From Scatavimonas merdigallinarum (lineage in GTDB: Bacteria; Bacillota; Clostridia; Oscillospirales; Acutalibacteraceae): DNA of 55,603 nt. The notes beneath the pieces were generated by a model that did no database searches, was not told the DNA's origin, and saw only the letters and a list, made by a program, of their open reading frames with translations. This document shows positions 24,221 to 34,256 of this stretch, one piece after another; position 1 is the stretch's first letter; each line of letters starts with the position of its first letter. A program made the position numbers and the translations under genes. The stretch is taken from contig DVFW01000046.1 of the NCBI GenBank assembly GCA_018713055.1, positions 1 to 55,603 on the forward strand, in the 5' to 3' direction.

Positions 24221-27200
24221 TCAGAACAGGGACAGCTGGCTGCTTTCCGGCAAGCCGGAAAGCGCCCCGACGGCTTTCAGTGTTTCAATGACAGCTTTTG
24301 ACACCTTTGTACGCAGCTGCAAGTCTTCAATAGAAAGGTATTCCCCTTTTTTCCCACCGTTTGCAAGGCTTTCTGCAGCTGCATCCCCCACGCCGGCCAT
24401 AGAAGAAAACGGCAAACGGATTTTCTGCCCTTCTACCACAAACATTTTTGCCTGGGACTTATATATGTCGACAGGAAGCACACCTATCCCCCTTGCCAGC
24501 ATTTCGTTAACAATTTGCAGCGTGGAAAATTCCGCATGATCCTTAGCGGTCGCCTCATACCCTTTCTGCCGGATCTGGTCCATTCTGGATACAACCGCCT
24601 CTTTTCCGCCGATTACCGTAGCAGCGTCAAACCCGTCGCCGCGCACAGTAAAATAGGCGGCGTAATATTCAATTGGCCGGTGCACTTTGTACCATCCCAG
24701 CCGCAGCGTTGAAATCATGTATGCCGCCGCGTGCGCTTTTGGAAACATATATTTGATCTTCATACAGGAATCAATATACCATTGCGGCACTCCATGCTCC
24801 TTCATGGCCTGGATATATTCTTCTGTAAGCAGTTTCGCCGCCTTTCCTTTTCGAACAATTTCCATAATTTTAAAAGCCATTTTGGGTGCAAGGCCCTTAT
24901 GCAACAAATAGGTCATAATGCTGTCGCGCGTACCAATTACTTCCGAGATGGTGCATGTGCCTTCGCGGATCAGGTCTGCGGCATTGCCGATCCACACGTC
25001 TGTGCCATGCGAAAGCCCCGACACCTGTAAAAGGTCGGAAAATGTTTTGGGTTGCGCTTCAATAAGCATCTGCCGCACAAAGCCTGTTCCGACTTCCGGC
25101 AATGAAAACGTTCCGGTCTGCGAATCAATATCTTCCGGTTTTACGCCAAGCGCCTCTGTCGAAGTAAAAAGCGACATAACATCAGGATCGCTCATAGATA
25201 CATCCATAACGGAAATACCTGTGAACTCCTCAAGATAATGATAGATCGTCGGCACGTCATGGCCGAGCTCATCCAATTTACATATTGTATCATGAATAGA
25301 ATGGAAATCAAAGTGGGTTGTAATATTATCTGACTTTTGATCGTTTGCCGGATGCTGCACCGGGCAAAAATCGTAAATTTCCTTTCCACGCGGGACAACA
25401 ACCATGCCGCCCGGATGCTGGCCGGTAGTGCGCTTTACGCCGGTACAACCTTCTGCCAGACGCAGCTCTTCCGCTTTATTTAAAATAATCCCCTTTTCCT
25501 CCGCATATTTTTTGACAAAGCCCAGCGCCGTTTTATCTGCAACTGTTGCGATTGTTCCGGCTTTAAAAACATTGTCCTTTCCAAAAAGCTCTTCTGTATA
25601 GCGGTGGGAAAAGGACTGGTATTCTCCGCTGAAGTTTAAGTCAATATCCGGCGTTTTATCACCTTCAAACCCCAAAAAGGTTTCAAACGGTATTTCATGC
25701 CCGTCGCGTTCATACAGCGTTTCACACTGCGGGCAATATTTGGGCGGCAAATCAAAACCGGACCCAACTGAACCGTCTGTAATAAATTCACTGTGCTTGC
25801 AATTTGGACAGATATAGTGCGGGCACAGCGGGTTTACTTCGGAAATACCGGACATGGTAGCTACAAACGAAGAACCCACGCTGCCTCTTGAGCCGACAAG
25901 ATACCCATGGGCTTCACTGTCCGCCACCAGTTTTTGCGCCGTCATATACAAAACGGAAAAGCCATATTTCGTAATGGATCCAAGCTCCCGGTCAAGGCGG
26001 TCCTTTACAATTTGCGGCAGCGGATCGCCGTACTTATTCTTTGCGCGCTCCCATGTAATGCGTATCAAATCATCCTGCGCGCCCTCAATAAACGGTGGAT
26101 ATACGCCCTTGGGGATTGGGCGCACGGACTCTATTGCATCTGCAATTCGGTTGGTGTTTTCCACCACAACTTCATAGGCCTTTTCTTTTCCAAGGTAGCT
26201 AAATTCTTCAAGCATTTCCGCGGTGGTGCGAAAATACAAGGGAGCCTGATTGTCTGCGTCGGCATAACCCTGGCCTGCCATAAGAATTTTTCTGTAGGCG
26301 CTGTCCTGCGGATCCAAAAAATGTACGTCGCAGGTTGCAACGACAGGGATACCCAATTCTTCTCCAAGACGGACGACCGTTTTATTAAAGTCCTGCAATT
26401 CTTTTTCAGACTGTACCGTCCCGTTATGCAGCATAAAGCGATTATTCCCGATCGGCTGGATTTCCAGGTAATCATAAAAACCTGCAATATCCTTAAGCTC
26501 CCCCCACGGCTTTCCTGCAACAATTGCGCGGAACAGCTCCCCGGCTTCACAGGCGCTGCCAATTAAAAGGCCTTCCCTGTGCTGGATCAGCTCCGTCTTG
26601 GGGATACGCGGTTTTTTATAAAAATAATCCAGATGTGCCTTTGATATTAATTTATACAAATTTTTTAAGCCTGTCTGATTTTTCACAAGAATAATCTGAT
26701 GATACGTATTCAGCCTTCTGAAATCTGCGCCGTTAATTTTGGTGTTAATTTCCTGCACAGATTTCAGGCCGTAATCTTCCCGCAGGCGCATAAGCAGGTT
26801 GGTGAAAATCCGCGCAAGCATTTGCGCGTCGTCCGTTGCGCGGTGGTGATTAAATTCGCCCAGGCGCAGATATTTTGCCACGGTATCCAGCTTACAATTT
26901 TTTATGTCGGGTAAAATTGCGCGGCACAGGGCAACCGTATCAACAGATGCAAAATCGCAGGGCATATTACAGCGCTTTGCAGCCGCTTTGAGAAAGGCCA
27001 TGTCAAACGGCGCGTTATGTGCGACCAAAACGGCGTTCTGCATACCGCAAAAGCGGTAAAAAGCTTGCATGGCCTGTCTTTCTTCGGGCGCATCCTGCAC
27101 CATTTCGTCTGTGATCCCGGTAATCTGCGTAATTTTCGGCGGGATCGGCATTTGCGGGTTCACAAACGTGGAAAAAGTGTCGAGCACCTCGCCATTTTTA

Positions 27201-28591
27201 ACCCTGATTGCGCCAATTTCCGTGATCCTGTCTTTTTTTGCGCTTAAACCGGTGGTTTCCGTATCAAAACAGATAAATTCCCCGTCAAACGGCATATCGC
27301 GCTTTCCTTCTACCGCCGCAATCATATCGTTGATAAAATACGCCTCCGTGCCGTAAATAACCTTAAAATTCCCGTCTTCACGGTTGATTGCCTCGACTGT
27401 GTCCATAGCCTCCGGAAACGCCTGCGCCACGCCGTGGTCTGTAATAGCCATGGCGGTATGTCCCCACTGGTGGGCGCGCTCGATCAGGGATTTGGCTGAC
27501 GATACACCGTCCATAGAAGACATATTGGTATGCAAGTGCAACTCTACGCGTTTTTTGGGCGCACGGTCTACGACCTGCAGCTTTGAAACAGTGCTTACGC
27601 TCCTTGTACGCACGCATAAATCCTTATCATAACGATCGTACTCCAAATCTCCCCTTGCAAGCACCGCAACACCCTTTTTCAGCTGTGCCAGCGCTTTACA
27701 ATTTTTAATTTCATCAATTATTTTCAGGTTCATAGACCCCGTGTAATCTGTAATACTGATGGAGATGATATTTTTGGAACCGTCGCGCGTTGTGCGCATA
27801 TCCATATTGAAAATATCCCCCCATATAACAACCTTCCCGGCATCAGGCGTTAACGATTTAATTGGGGCGGGAGCGCCTTTGATCACACTGCCATACAGCG
27901 GTTTTATCGTCTGCGGCAAAATAGAAGGATATAAAAGGTCATCCTTTCGGATTTCAATGCTGCCGGACGTTTTTTCCTTTCGCTGCTGCTTGCCGACAAT
28001 CGCTGTATCCATAGAGGATTCATAAAGTTCCATTTCTTCTACAATTTTTTCCCGCCGCTGCTTTTCATGCAAATCTTTCTGCTTTTGAACATAGGTTTCC
28101 GAATCTGCATCTATAGAAACCACGCCGTCAAATTCTATGTGCAGGCGCAATCCGAACTGGCTTACAATCAGCTTTTGCAGTTCTTTATCAAAACCTTTGC
28201 CAATCAAAATGGCGGCGCCGCCGTGCTGAAGCGTAACGGTTAAAACGTCGCCGTTTAGCGTAGCTGTAGAATCTGCAACCGTACCGTTGAGGCTGGGAAT
28301 GCGCCGCTTCAGCTGCATGACAAGCTGCGGATAATATTCTGCAGAAAAGGCGTCCGAAGGATATTTTGGGTATATATGTACCGTTGTCAGTCCCAGATCT
28401 TTTGCGCTTTGCAATGCCTTTTCCGCAGCAAAAAGCGCACTGCACTCCAGCGGAGTCTGAAACGCAGTGTAAATATCCAGTGATCTTTTTTTTGCATCGA
28501 TGTTCACCGATTGGATTGCACTGTTGCACACCTCCGGTGATAATGTAACATCCGGCAGGTACTTTGCAAATAGGTCGTTAAATGTATTCAA
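24221..28591 (-). CDS. polC: DNA polymerase III alpha subunit, PolC type
   Basis: The 1456-residue replicative polymerase of Firmicutes. Order: N-terminal domain; OB fold ~240-330; split PHP domain starting RVELHLHTNMSSMDGVSS (~348); inserted DEDDh 3'-5' exonuclease ~438-600 (CFDTETTGLS, HNAPFDMAFL, HHRATDDAQ); polymerase core with GSRGSVGSSFVATMSG (~900), a CxxC-type zinc element (Cys928/931 and 953/956) and catalytic Asp pair in TPDIDLNFSG (981-989). The C-terminus QLSLF is a beta-clamp-binding motif. The start is a TTG at 28591, 5 nt after GGGGGA, with no ATG near; the N-terminus MNTFNDLFAKYLP fits PolC. Confidence 0.97.
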   Translation of the reverse strand: MNTFNDLFAKYLPDVTLSPEVCNSAIQSVNIDAKKRSLDIYTAFQTPLECSALFAAEKALQSAKDLGLTTVHIYPKYPSDAFSAEYYPQLVMQLKRRIPSLNGTVADSTATLNGDVLTVTLQHGGAAILIGKGFDKELQKLIVSQFGLRLHIEFDGVVSIDADSETYVQKQKDLHEKQRREKIVEEMELYESSMDTAIVGKQQRKEKTSGSIEIRKDDLLYPSILPQTIKPLYGSVIKGAPAPIKSLTPDAGKVVIWGDIFNMDMRTTRDGSKNIISISITDYTGSMNLKIIDEIKNCKALAQLKKGVAVLARGDLEYDRYDKDLCVRTRSVSTVSKLQVVDRAPKKRVELHLHTNMSSMDGVSSAKSLIERAHQWGHTAMAITDHGVAQAFPEAMDTVEAINREDGNFKVIYGTEAYFINDMIAAVEGKRDMPFDGEFICFDTETTGLSAKKDRITEIGAIRVKNGEVLDTFSTFVNPQMPIPPKITQITGITDEMVQDAPEERQAMQAFYRFCGMQNAVLVAHNAPFDMAFLKAAAKRCNMPCDFASVDTVALCRAILPDIKNCKLDTVAKYLRLGEFNHHRATDDAQMLARIFTNLLMRLREDYGLKSVQEINTKINGADFRRLNTYHQIILVKNQTGLKNLYKLISKAHLDYFYKKPRIPKTELIQHREGLLIGSACEAGELFRAIVAGKPWGELKDIAGFYDYLEIQPIGNNRFMLHNGTVQSEKELQDFNKTVVRLGEELGIPVVATCDVHFLDPQDSAYRKILMAGQGYADADNQAPLYFRTTAEMLEEFSYLGKEKAYEVVVENTNRIADAIESVRPIPKGVYPPFIEGAQDDLIRITWERAKNKYGDPLPQIVKDRLDRELGSITKYGFSVLYMTAQKLVADSEAHGYLVGSRGSVGSSFVATMSGISEVNPLCPHYICPNCKHSEFITDGSVGSGFDLPPKYCPQCETLYERDGHEIPFETFLGFEGDKTPDIDLNFSGEYQSFSHRYTEELFGKDNVFKAGTIATVADKTALGFVKKYAEEKGIILNKAEELRLAEGCTGVKRTTGQHPGGMVVVPRGKEIYDFCPVQHPANDQKSDNITTHFDFHSIHDTICKLDELGHDVPTIYHYLEEFTGISVMDVSMSDPDVMSLFTSTEALGVKPEDIDSQTGTFSLPEVGTGFVRQMLIEAQPKTFSDLLQVSGLSHGTDVWIGNAADLIREGTCTISEVIGTRDSIMTYLLHKGLAPKMAFKIMEIVRKGKAAKLLTEEYIQAMKEHGVPQWYIDSCMKIKYMFPKAHAAAYMISTLRLGWYKVHRPIEYYAAYFTVRGDGFDAATVIGGKEAVVSRMDQIRQKGYEATAKDHAEFSTLQIVNEMLARGIGVLPVDIYKSQAKMFVVEGQKIRLPFSSMAGVGDAAAESLANGGKKGEYLSIEDLQLRTKVSKAVIETLKAVGALSGLPESSQLSLF

Positions 28592-28611
28592 GCAAATCCC
28601 CCAAATTATCT

Positions 28612-29655
28612 TTAAAGCTTTTCCACTTCCTCAAGCAGCGCTTCTATCAGCTTGTCCTCGGGCACTTTGCGCAGTACCCGGCCTTTTTTGAATAACAGAC
28701 CGCATCCATGGCCGCCGGCAATGCCTATGTCTGCCTCTTTGGCCTCGCCCGGCCCATTGACGGCGCACCCCATAATAGCGACTTTTATTTGTTTTTTGCA
28801 GCCTGCAAGGCGCCTTTCTGCTTCTTTGGCAAGGGCAATCAGGTCAATTTGCGTTCTCCCGCAGGTCGGGCAGGAAACAAGCTGCACGCCGTCCTGCAAA
28901 AGCCCCAATGCACGCAGCAGGTCCTTAGCGGCATATACTTCCTGTACCGGGTCAGCCGTAAGGGAAATACGTATGGTATCGCCAATGCCATGCAGTAAAA
29001 GTGAACCAATCCCCGCAGAGGATTTGATAATCCCCATGCGCTCTGTACCGGCTTCCGTCACACCCAGATGCAGCGGATAGCTGCAACGGCTGCTTGCAAG
29101 CTCATAGGCCTGTACGGTTGTCCTTACATCGGAAGATTTCATAGAGAGAACAATGTCTGTAAAATCAAAGCGCTCAAGCAAGGAAGCATGATACAGCGCG
29201 CTTTCACACAGCGCCTGTGCGGTAGGCGCTCCATATTTTGCAAGAATTTCTTTTTCAAGAGAGCCGGAATTTACACCAATGCGAATTGGAATGGATTTTT
29301 CCCGGCACATATCCGCAACCATTTTAACTCTGTCCGGGTTGCCTATGTTTCCCGGATTAATCCGGATTTTATCTACCCCTGCGCTGGCGGCCTCAAGCGC
29401 AATACGATAATCAAAATGTATATCGGCAACAATGGGAACATCCACTGCGTTTTTCAGCGCCGGGATCAGGGAAACAGCCTTGCGGTCCGGAAGGGCGACG
29501 CGTATGACGTCGCAGCCCACACGTGCAAGCTCCTCCGCCTGCCTGATGCTGCCTTTTATATCATGTGCGGGCACGCTAAGCATAGACTGTACCGTTACAG
29601 GCGCACCGCCACCTATACACACGTTCCCCGCCTTCACCTGTCTGGTTTCTTTCAC
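28612..29655 (-). CDS. ispG: (E)-4-hydroxy-3-methylbut-2-enyl-diphosphate synthase
   Basis: The penultimate enzyme of the MEP isoprenoid pathway, reducing MEcPP to HMBPP with a [4Fe-4S] cluster. Motifs are QSMLSVPAHDIKGS, VADIHFDYRIALEA, RINPGNIG, LGVTEAGTERMGI, cluster cysteines in VSCPTCGRTQ and IMGCAVNGPGEA, and DIGIAGGHG. The start is set at a GTG at 29655, which gives the usual 347 residues and does not overlap rseP by much; the frame is open to 29709. It follows rseP and precedes polC by 20 nt. Confidence 0.95.
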   Translation of the reverse strand: MKETRQVKAGNVCIGGGAPVTVQSMLSVPAHDIKGSIRQAEELARVGCDVIRVALPDRKAVSLIPALKNAVDVPIVADIHFDYRIALEAASAGVDKIRINPGNIGNPDRVKMVADMCREKSIPIRIGVNSGSLEKEILAKYGAPTAQALCESALYHASLLERFDFTDIVLSMKSSDVRTTVQAYELASSRCSYPLHLGVTEAGTERMGIIKSSAGIGSLLLHGIGDTIRISLTADPVQEVYAAKDLLRALGLLQDGVQLVSCPTCGRTQIDLIALAKEAERRLAGCKKQIKVAIMGCAVNGPGEAKEADIGIAGGHGCGLLFKKGRVLRKVPEDKLIEALLEEVEKL

Positions 29656-29672
29656 TTTCCCAAACCGCCCTT

Positions 29673-30749
29673 TCAGCTTCCAAACATGGTGCCTGTGGCC
29701 AGGCGCCATATGTCGTTAAACGCAACGGCGACCATCAGCAGCATTAAAAGCGCATAACCAATACCGTGAACGGCTCCTTCATATTTGGGAGGAACCGGCT
29801 TTCTGCGGATCCCTTCAACAATCAGAAAAAGCAACCTGCCGCCATCGAGCGCCGGTATGGGCAACATATTGAAAATGCCCAGATTAACTGTGATAACCAT
29901 CATAATATACAGAATATTGTTAAAGGCGCTTAAAAAGCTTTGCGACAGTCCCTGGGAGGCTGCCTGCGTAATAACGGAAGCCACACCTACCGGTCCGGAC
30001 AACGTATTAAAACCAAACTGCCCGGTAATAAGCCCGATGAAACTGCTCCAGATCATGCGCACCACCGACACAGTCTGCTCCCATGTCTGTACAAGCACCG
30101 TCCCAAAATTTCGCTCAAGCGCCTGCGTGTAAAAATCAACCGCAACCTGTTCCTTTCCTTCCTCTGTATATGTGTAAAATTGCACGTTGCCAAGATCTAC
30201 AATTTCGCCGCCGCGCTCTACAACAACATCAGGCGCATGCGTTTGCATGGTTGCCATGGCAAATATAATATCTTTTGCGTTATAAATGGCATATCCGTCA
30301 ATTGAAACAAAACGGTCGCCAGCCTGCAAACTTTGTTGCGTAACGGAATTTTCCGGAAAAGAGTCGATGGTGGTTGTCGCATAATATGGCTGTTGTATGA
30401 CAATCACAAGCATCATAAGTAAGCCGAGTAAAATATTCATAAACGCGCCGGCACATACGATGATAATGCGCTTCCAAACAGGCTTGTTGCCAAAGGCCCT
30501 GCTATCTTCACTTTTTTCATCTTCACCTTCCATCGCGCAAAAACCGCCGATTGGAAAAAGGCGCAAAGAATACGTGGTTTCTCCTTTTGTAAATTTCAGT
30601 ATTTTCGGGCCCATCCCCAGCGCAAACTCATTAACCTTTACGCCAGACAGCTTCGCCGCGATAAAATGTCCGCCTTCATGACAAAAAATAATCAGTTCAA
30701 ATAAAAGTATCCCAATAAGAACCAATGCTGCGACTTCTATTGTAATCAC
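29673..30749 (-). CDS. rseP: RIP metalloprotease, site-2 protease
   Basis: A 358-residue membrane zinc protease that cuts substrates within the membrane, such as anti-sigma factors and signal peptide remnants. The zinc motif HEGGH is at residues 24-28 within the first helix; a PDZ domain occupies about 130-205; the second metal site lies in MLPIPALDGGRLLF. The GTG start at 30749 gives a typical N-terminus, but its Shine-Dalgarno (AGAAAGG) is very close. It lies 21 nt after dxr, the common dxr-rseP-ispG order. Confidence 0.92.
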   Translation of the reverse strand: MITIEVAALVLIGILLFELIIFCHEGGHFIAAKLSGVKVNEFALGMGPKILKFTKGETTYSLRLFPIGGFCAMEGEDEKSEDSRAFGNKPVWKRIIIVCAGAFMNILLGLLMMLVIVIQQPYYATTTIDSFPENSVTQQSLQAGDRFVSIDGYAIYNAKDIIFAMATMQTHAPDVVVERGGEIVDLGNVQFYTYTEEGKEQVAVDFYTQALERNFGTVLVQTWEQTVSVVRMIWSSFIGLITGQFGFNTLSGPVGVASVITQAASQGLSQSFLSAFNNILYIMMVITVNLGIFNMLPIPALDGGRLLFLIVEGIRRKPVPPKYEGAVHGIGYALLMLLMVAVAFNDIWRLATGTMFGS

Positions 30750-30770
30750 CCTTTCTACACAGTCCGGCTG

Positions 30771-31919
30771 TCATCTGATGCTGCTTAATACAAATTCCCT
30801 TGCAGACGCGTCTGCAAGTAGTATATCCTCTAAACAGGTTATTTTACAATCCGGTTGATTATGCATTGCCGCAGCTACCAAACGTTCTATTTCCAAAAAT
30901 CCAATTTCCCCCTGTAAAAAAAGGCTGACCGCCTGTTCATTCGCCCCATTTAACGCGGCCGGGACAAGCCCCCCCCGGCAAATTGCCTGCCTGCAAAGAC
31001 GCATTCCCGCAAAAGTTTCGTGATCCGGCGCATAAAAGGTAAGCTGCGCAAGGCGCGCAAGGTCCAGGCTTTTTGCAGGCGACGCCATTCTGTCGGGATA
31101 CGTCAGCGCATATTGAATGGGAATGCACATATCCGGTTCTCCAAGTTGTGCGATTACGGAATGATCTGTATATTCGACCATGGAATGAATAATGCTTTCC
31201 CTGTGTACCAATACGTCAATTTTGTTCTCCGGAACTCCAAAAAGCCAGCATGCCTCTATAATTTCCAGCCCCTTGTTCATCATGGTAGCAGAATCTACTG
31301 TGATTTTTGCGCCCATATTCCAATTGGGATGACAAAGCGCCATTTGCGGCGTAACCGCTTGAAGCTGATCTTTTTTCTTTCCAAAAAAGGGACCGCCCGA
31401 GGCTGTTAAGATAATTCGATCCAGAGCCTTATTTTCCGGAGCTCCCTGTAAACATTGGAAAACGGCAGAATGCTCGCTGTCCACCGGATAAAGACTTACT
31501 TGATTCTCTTCAACAGCCTTCATAACAAGGCTGCCGCCTGCTACCAATGTCTCTTTATTGGCAAGCGCAATATTTTTTCCAGCCTCAAGTGCTGTAAGCG
31601 TGGGTCTGAGGCCCACCATGCCTACAACGGCATTCAGCACGGTGTCGCATTCTGGATAAGCGGCTGCCGCACACAGGCCGTCCATACCGCAATCTACCTT
31701 TATGTCTGTATCTGCCAGCGCAGTTTTTAGCCGACTGGCCGCTTTTTCCTCATACAGTACTGCAAGTTTCGGCTGAAAACGTCGCGCCTGCTGTTCCAGG
31801 AGGTTTGCGTTGCTGTGCGCACACAAAGCTCCAACGCGTATGGAAAGTTTTTCGCAAACGGCAAGCGCCTGCGTACCTATCGAACCCGTTGAGCCAAGCA
31901 CGGATAAATTGTCTGTCAT
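30771..31919 (-). CDS. dxr: 1-deoxy-D-xylulose 5-phosphate reductoisomerase
   Basis: A 382-residue enzyme of the MEP pathway that converts DXP to MEP with NADPH. The nucleotide-binding loop is VLGSTGSIGTQAL (residues 7-19). Further motifs are ALANKETLVAGG, PVDSEHSAVFQCL, LTASGGPFFG, HPNWNMGAKITVDSATMMNK and the C-terminal ALNGANEQAV. AAGGTGG precedes the ATG. Confidence 0.96.
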   Translation of the reverse strand: MTDNLSVLGSTGSIGTQALAVCEKLSIRVGALCAHSNANLLEQQARRFQPKLAVLYEEKAASRLKTALADTDIKVDCGMDGLCAAAAYPECDTVLNAVVGMVGLRPTLTALEAGKNIALANKETLVAGGSLVMKAVEENQVSLYPVDSEHSAVFQCLQGAPENKALDRIILTASGGPFFGKKKDQLQAVTPQMALCHPNWNMGAKITVDSATMMNKGLEIIEACWLFGVPENKIDVLVHRESIIHSMVEYTDHSVIAQLGEPDMCIPIQYALTYPDRMASPAKSLDLARLAQLTFYAPDHETFAGMRLCRQAICRGGLVPAALNGANEQAVSLFLQGEIGFLEIERLVAAAMHNQPDCKITCLEDILLADASAREFVLSSIR

Positions 31920-31940
31920 TTTACCACCTTACAATACTTT

Positions 31941-32765
31941 TTACATTACCATAATCGGAAAATATTGCACATATACCAATAGAAGCGGCGCTGCAAAAAT
32001 AACGCTGTCGCATCTGTCCAGAATGCCGCCATGGCCTGGAATCACGCTGCCGTAGTCTTTCACATGGCAGCTCCTTTTGATTAGGGAGAACGACAAATCC
32101 CCAATGATTGACACCACCGCGCACAAAAAGGCAATGAGGACCAGATTTATGTAGCAAATTTGCTCGCTTCCCGGGAAAAGCCATATCTGAAAAACAATGG
32201 CATCCGCCAATGCTCCAACAACGCCAAATAAAACGCCGCCCAAAGCGCCCTCCACTGTCTTTTTAGGGCTGATCTTCGGGCAAAGCTTATACCTGCCGAA
32301 AAAGCTGCCAATAAAGTATGCACCTGCATCGGCCATCCATGGAATAATAAGCGACATTGTAATGTTAAAGCCGGTATGGCTTCTGTCCTGGTCGCAAAGC
32401 ATGACAATAGATGACAGTCCGGCCGTAATCAGCAGAGAGGTCGTAAAGGTAAAAGCAATATCTGCAATTAATATTTCCTGATGAAAGAATACCAGCATGA
32501 CAAACAGCGACAAAATAAAAAGAACAAATAAAACCGGCCAATATACGGTAGATATTAAAATGGGAAATAACCCTGCAAACGCCATAGCCGGTACAGAAAT
32601 TTTCAGGTTTTTTAAAAGTCCTCTGGCCACCAGAATCTCCACAACGCAGGTAAGGGCCGCCAGAGCAATAATAATATTGATCAATATCGGAAAAAGCTTG
32701 TTAAACGCAATGGCCACAACAAGCAAAGAGGAACCTAAAACACCTGAAATAATTCTTGCTTTCAT
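31941..32765 (-). CDS. cdsA: phosphatidate cytidylyltransferase
   Basis: A 274-residue polytopic membrane enzyme making CDP-diacylglycerol from phosphatidate and CTP. It has about eight helices and the C-terminal signature SLIKRSCHVKDYGSVIPGHG followed by GILDRCDS. ISPKKTVEGALGG is also typical. It sits between uppS (41 nt) and dxr (21 nt), the usual Firmicutes order. Confidence 0.95.
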   Translation of the reverse strand: MKARIISGVLGSSLLVVAIAFNKLFPILINIIIALAALTCVVEILVARGLLKNLKISVPAMAFAGLFPILISTVYWPVLFVLFILSLFVMLVFFHQEILIADIAFTFTTSLLITAGLSSIVMLCDQDRSHTGFNITMSLIIPWMADAGAYFIGSFFGRYKLCPKISPKKTVEGALGGVLFGVVGALADAIVFQIWLFPGSEQICYINLVLIAFLCAVVSIIGDLSFSLIKRSCHVKDYGSVIPGHGGILDRCDSVIFAAPLLLVYVQYFPIMVM

Positions 32766-32806
32766 AAAATGTGTCCCGCCTTCAGTGTAATAATTTGATC
32801 AAACCT

Positions 32807-33577
32807 TTATACGCCGCCAAAACGCCTGTTGCGCCTGGCATATTCCAGCAACGCATCATCCAGCATTTTCTCTGTAAAGTCTGGCCAGAGCACGTTATCA
32901 AGAATCACATACTCCGTATAGGCAGACTGCCATAAAAGAAAGTTTGACGTCCTGTACTCGCCGCTTGGCCTTATGACCAAATCCGGATCCGGCTGGCCGG
33001 ATGTATACATATGGTCCGAAAGCAGTTTTTCGTTAATCTGATCGACCGAAATTTTTCCGCTTTTGATTTCCCCTGCAATTTTTTGAACGGCACGGACGAT
33101 TTCATCGCGTCCGCCGTAATTCATTGCTATATTTAAAACCATCCCGGTACGGTTTTTGGACGATTCTTCATTCTCATAAATCAACCTTTGTAAATCTTGT
33201 GAAAAAGCTGTTTTTTCGCCAATAAATTTTACAACAATGCTTTCATCTTTAAAATCCCGAAGCGCTTCCTCCAGATACGATTTAAACAGCCGCATTAAAG
33301 AATCCACTTCCTGGCGCGGGCGCTTCCAGTTTTCTGTAGAAAAAGCGTACACCGTCAAATAGCGTATTCCAATGGAACTGCAGTACTTTGTAATTGTACG
33401 AAAATTCTGTGCGCCGGCTGTATGCCCCGCCGTTCGGGGCAAGCCCCTTTTCTGAGCCCAACGGCCGTTTCCGTCCATAATAATTCCCACATGCGTTGGC
33501 AGGACAATATCTTTCAACGTAAGAGCGGCCTGTTTTTTCTGCTTTTTTCTAAACGCAAATCCCAATTCCTTCACCAA
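32807..33577 (-). CDS. uppS: undecaprenyl diphosphate synthase
   Basis: A 256-residue cis-prenyltransferase that makes the C55 carrier lipid precursor for cell-wall synthesis. PTHVGIIMDGNGRWAQKRGL holds the catalytic Asp35; further motifs are YAFSTENWKRP, NIAMNYGGRDEI and the C-terminal DPDLVIRPSGEYRTSNFLLW. The start is uncertain: a TTG at 33577 or a GTG at 33574, neither with a strong ribosome binding site, which could mean low or coupled translation. Confidence 0.95.
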   Translation of the reverse strand: MVKELGFAFRKKQKKQAALTLKDIVLPTHVGIIMDGNGRWAQKRGLPRTAGHTAGAQNFRTITKYCSSIGIRYLTVYAFSTENWKRPRQEVDSLMRLFKSYLEEALRDFKDESIVVKFIGEKTAFSQDLQRLIYENEESSKNRTGMVLNIAMNYGGRDEIVRAVQKIAGEIKSGKISVDQINEKLLSDHMYTSGQPDPDLVIRPSGEYRTSNFLLWQSAYTEYVILDNVLWPDFTEKMLDDALLEYARRNRRFGGV

Positions 33578-33600
33578 CTAAAATACGGTTTATAAATTCG

Positions 33601-33634
33601 GGCGGAAATGCTTTTTAAAGCCTGCATTTCCGCC
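33601..33634 (-). other. hairpin between frr and uppS
   Basis: 11-bp perfect arms GGCGGAAATGC (33601-33611) and GCATTTCCGCC (33624-33634) enclose a 12-nt loop. On the minus strand no U-tract follows. It may be a processing or partial-attenuation site inside the operon. Confidence 0.5.
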
Positions 33635-33669
33635 GAACACTTCCATATGGTATAAGTTTATTACAACGG

Positions 33670-34224
33670 TCAGATTTCCATGACCTCTTTTTGTTTTGCC
33701 TGTGCCATTTTATCAATTTCTTTAACAAAATGGTCTGTAAGCTCCTGTGTTTTCTTTTCAGCCTGTTTGAGATCATCTTCCGTAATTTCACTGTTCTTTT
33801 TCATTGCCTTAAATTTTTCAACTGCTTCACGGCGAATGTTCCGGATTGAAATTTTCGTTTCTTCTGAAATTTTTGCAATATCCTTCACAATTTCCTTACG
33901 CCGGTCTTCTGTCAGCGGTGGAAAAATAATCCGCAGTGTCTTTCCGTCTGTTTGCGGGTTGATCCCAAGCTCTGAAGTCTGTATAGCTTTTTCAATGGGA
34001 TGTACCACGCTGGCGTCCCACGGCTGAATCATTAAAGTTCTTGCCTCTGTTACTGAAACGGCCGCAAGCTGGTTAATTGGCGTAGGCGTTCCGTAATAAT
34101 CCACCATAATTTTGTCCAGCACGGCGGGGTTTGCCCTGCCTGCGCGGATTGCGGCAAGATCGCCCGCCAAATGGTTAATGCGCTTTTCCATGCGGCTTTC
34201 TGCTTTTGAAAGTACTTCTTGCAT
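33670..34224 (-). CDS. frr: ribosome recycling factor
   Basis: A 184-residue factor that splits post-termination ribosomes with EF-G. The three-helix/two-strand RRF sequence is clear: GRANPAVLDKIMVDYYGTPT, PINQLAAVSV, IQPWDASVVHPIEKAI, then FPPLTEDRRKEIVK. The ATG at 34224 follows GGAGGAG; the frame is open 7 codons further. It lies 32 nt after pyrH. Confidence 0.97.
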   Translation of the reverse strand: MQEVLSKAESRMEKRINHLAGDLAAIRAGRANPAVLDKIMVDYYGTPTPINQLAAVSVTEARTLMIQPWDASVVHPIEKAIQTSELGINPQTDGKTLRIIFPPLTEDRRKEIVKDIAKISEETKISIRNIRREAVEKFKAMKKNSEITEDDLKQAEKKTQELTDHFVKEIDKMAQAKQKEVMEI

Positions 34225-34256
34225 AACGCTCTCCTCCGTAATCACTAAATCATATT

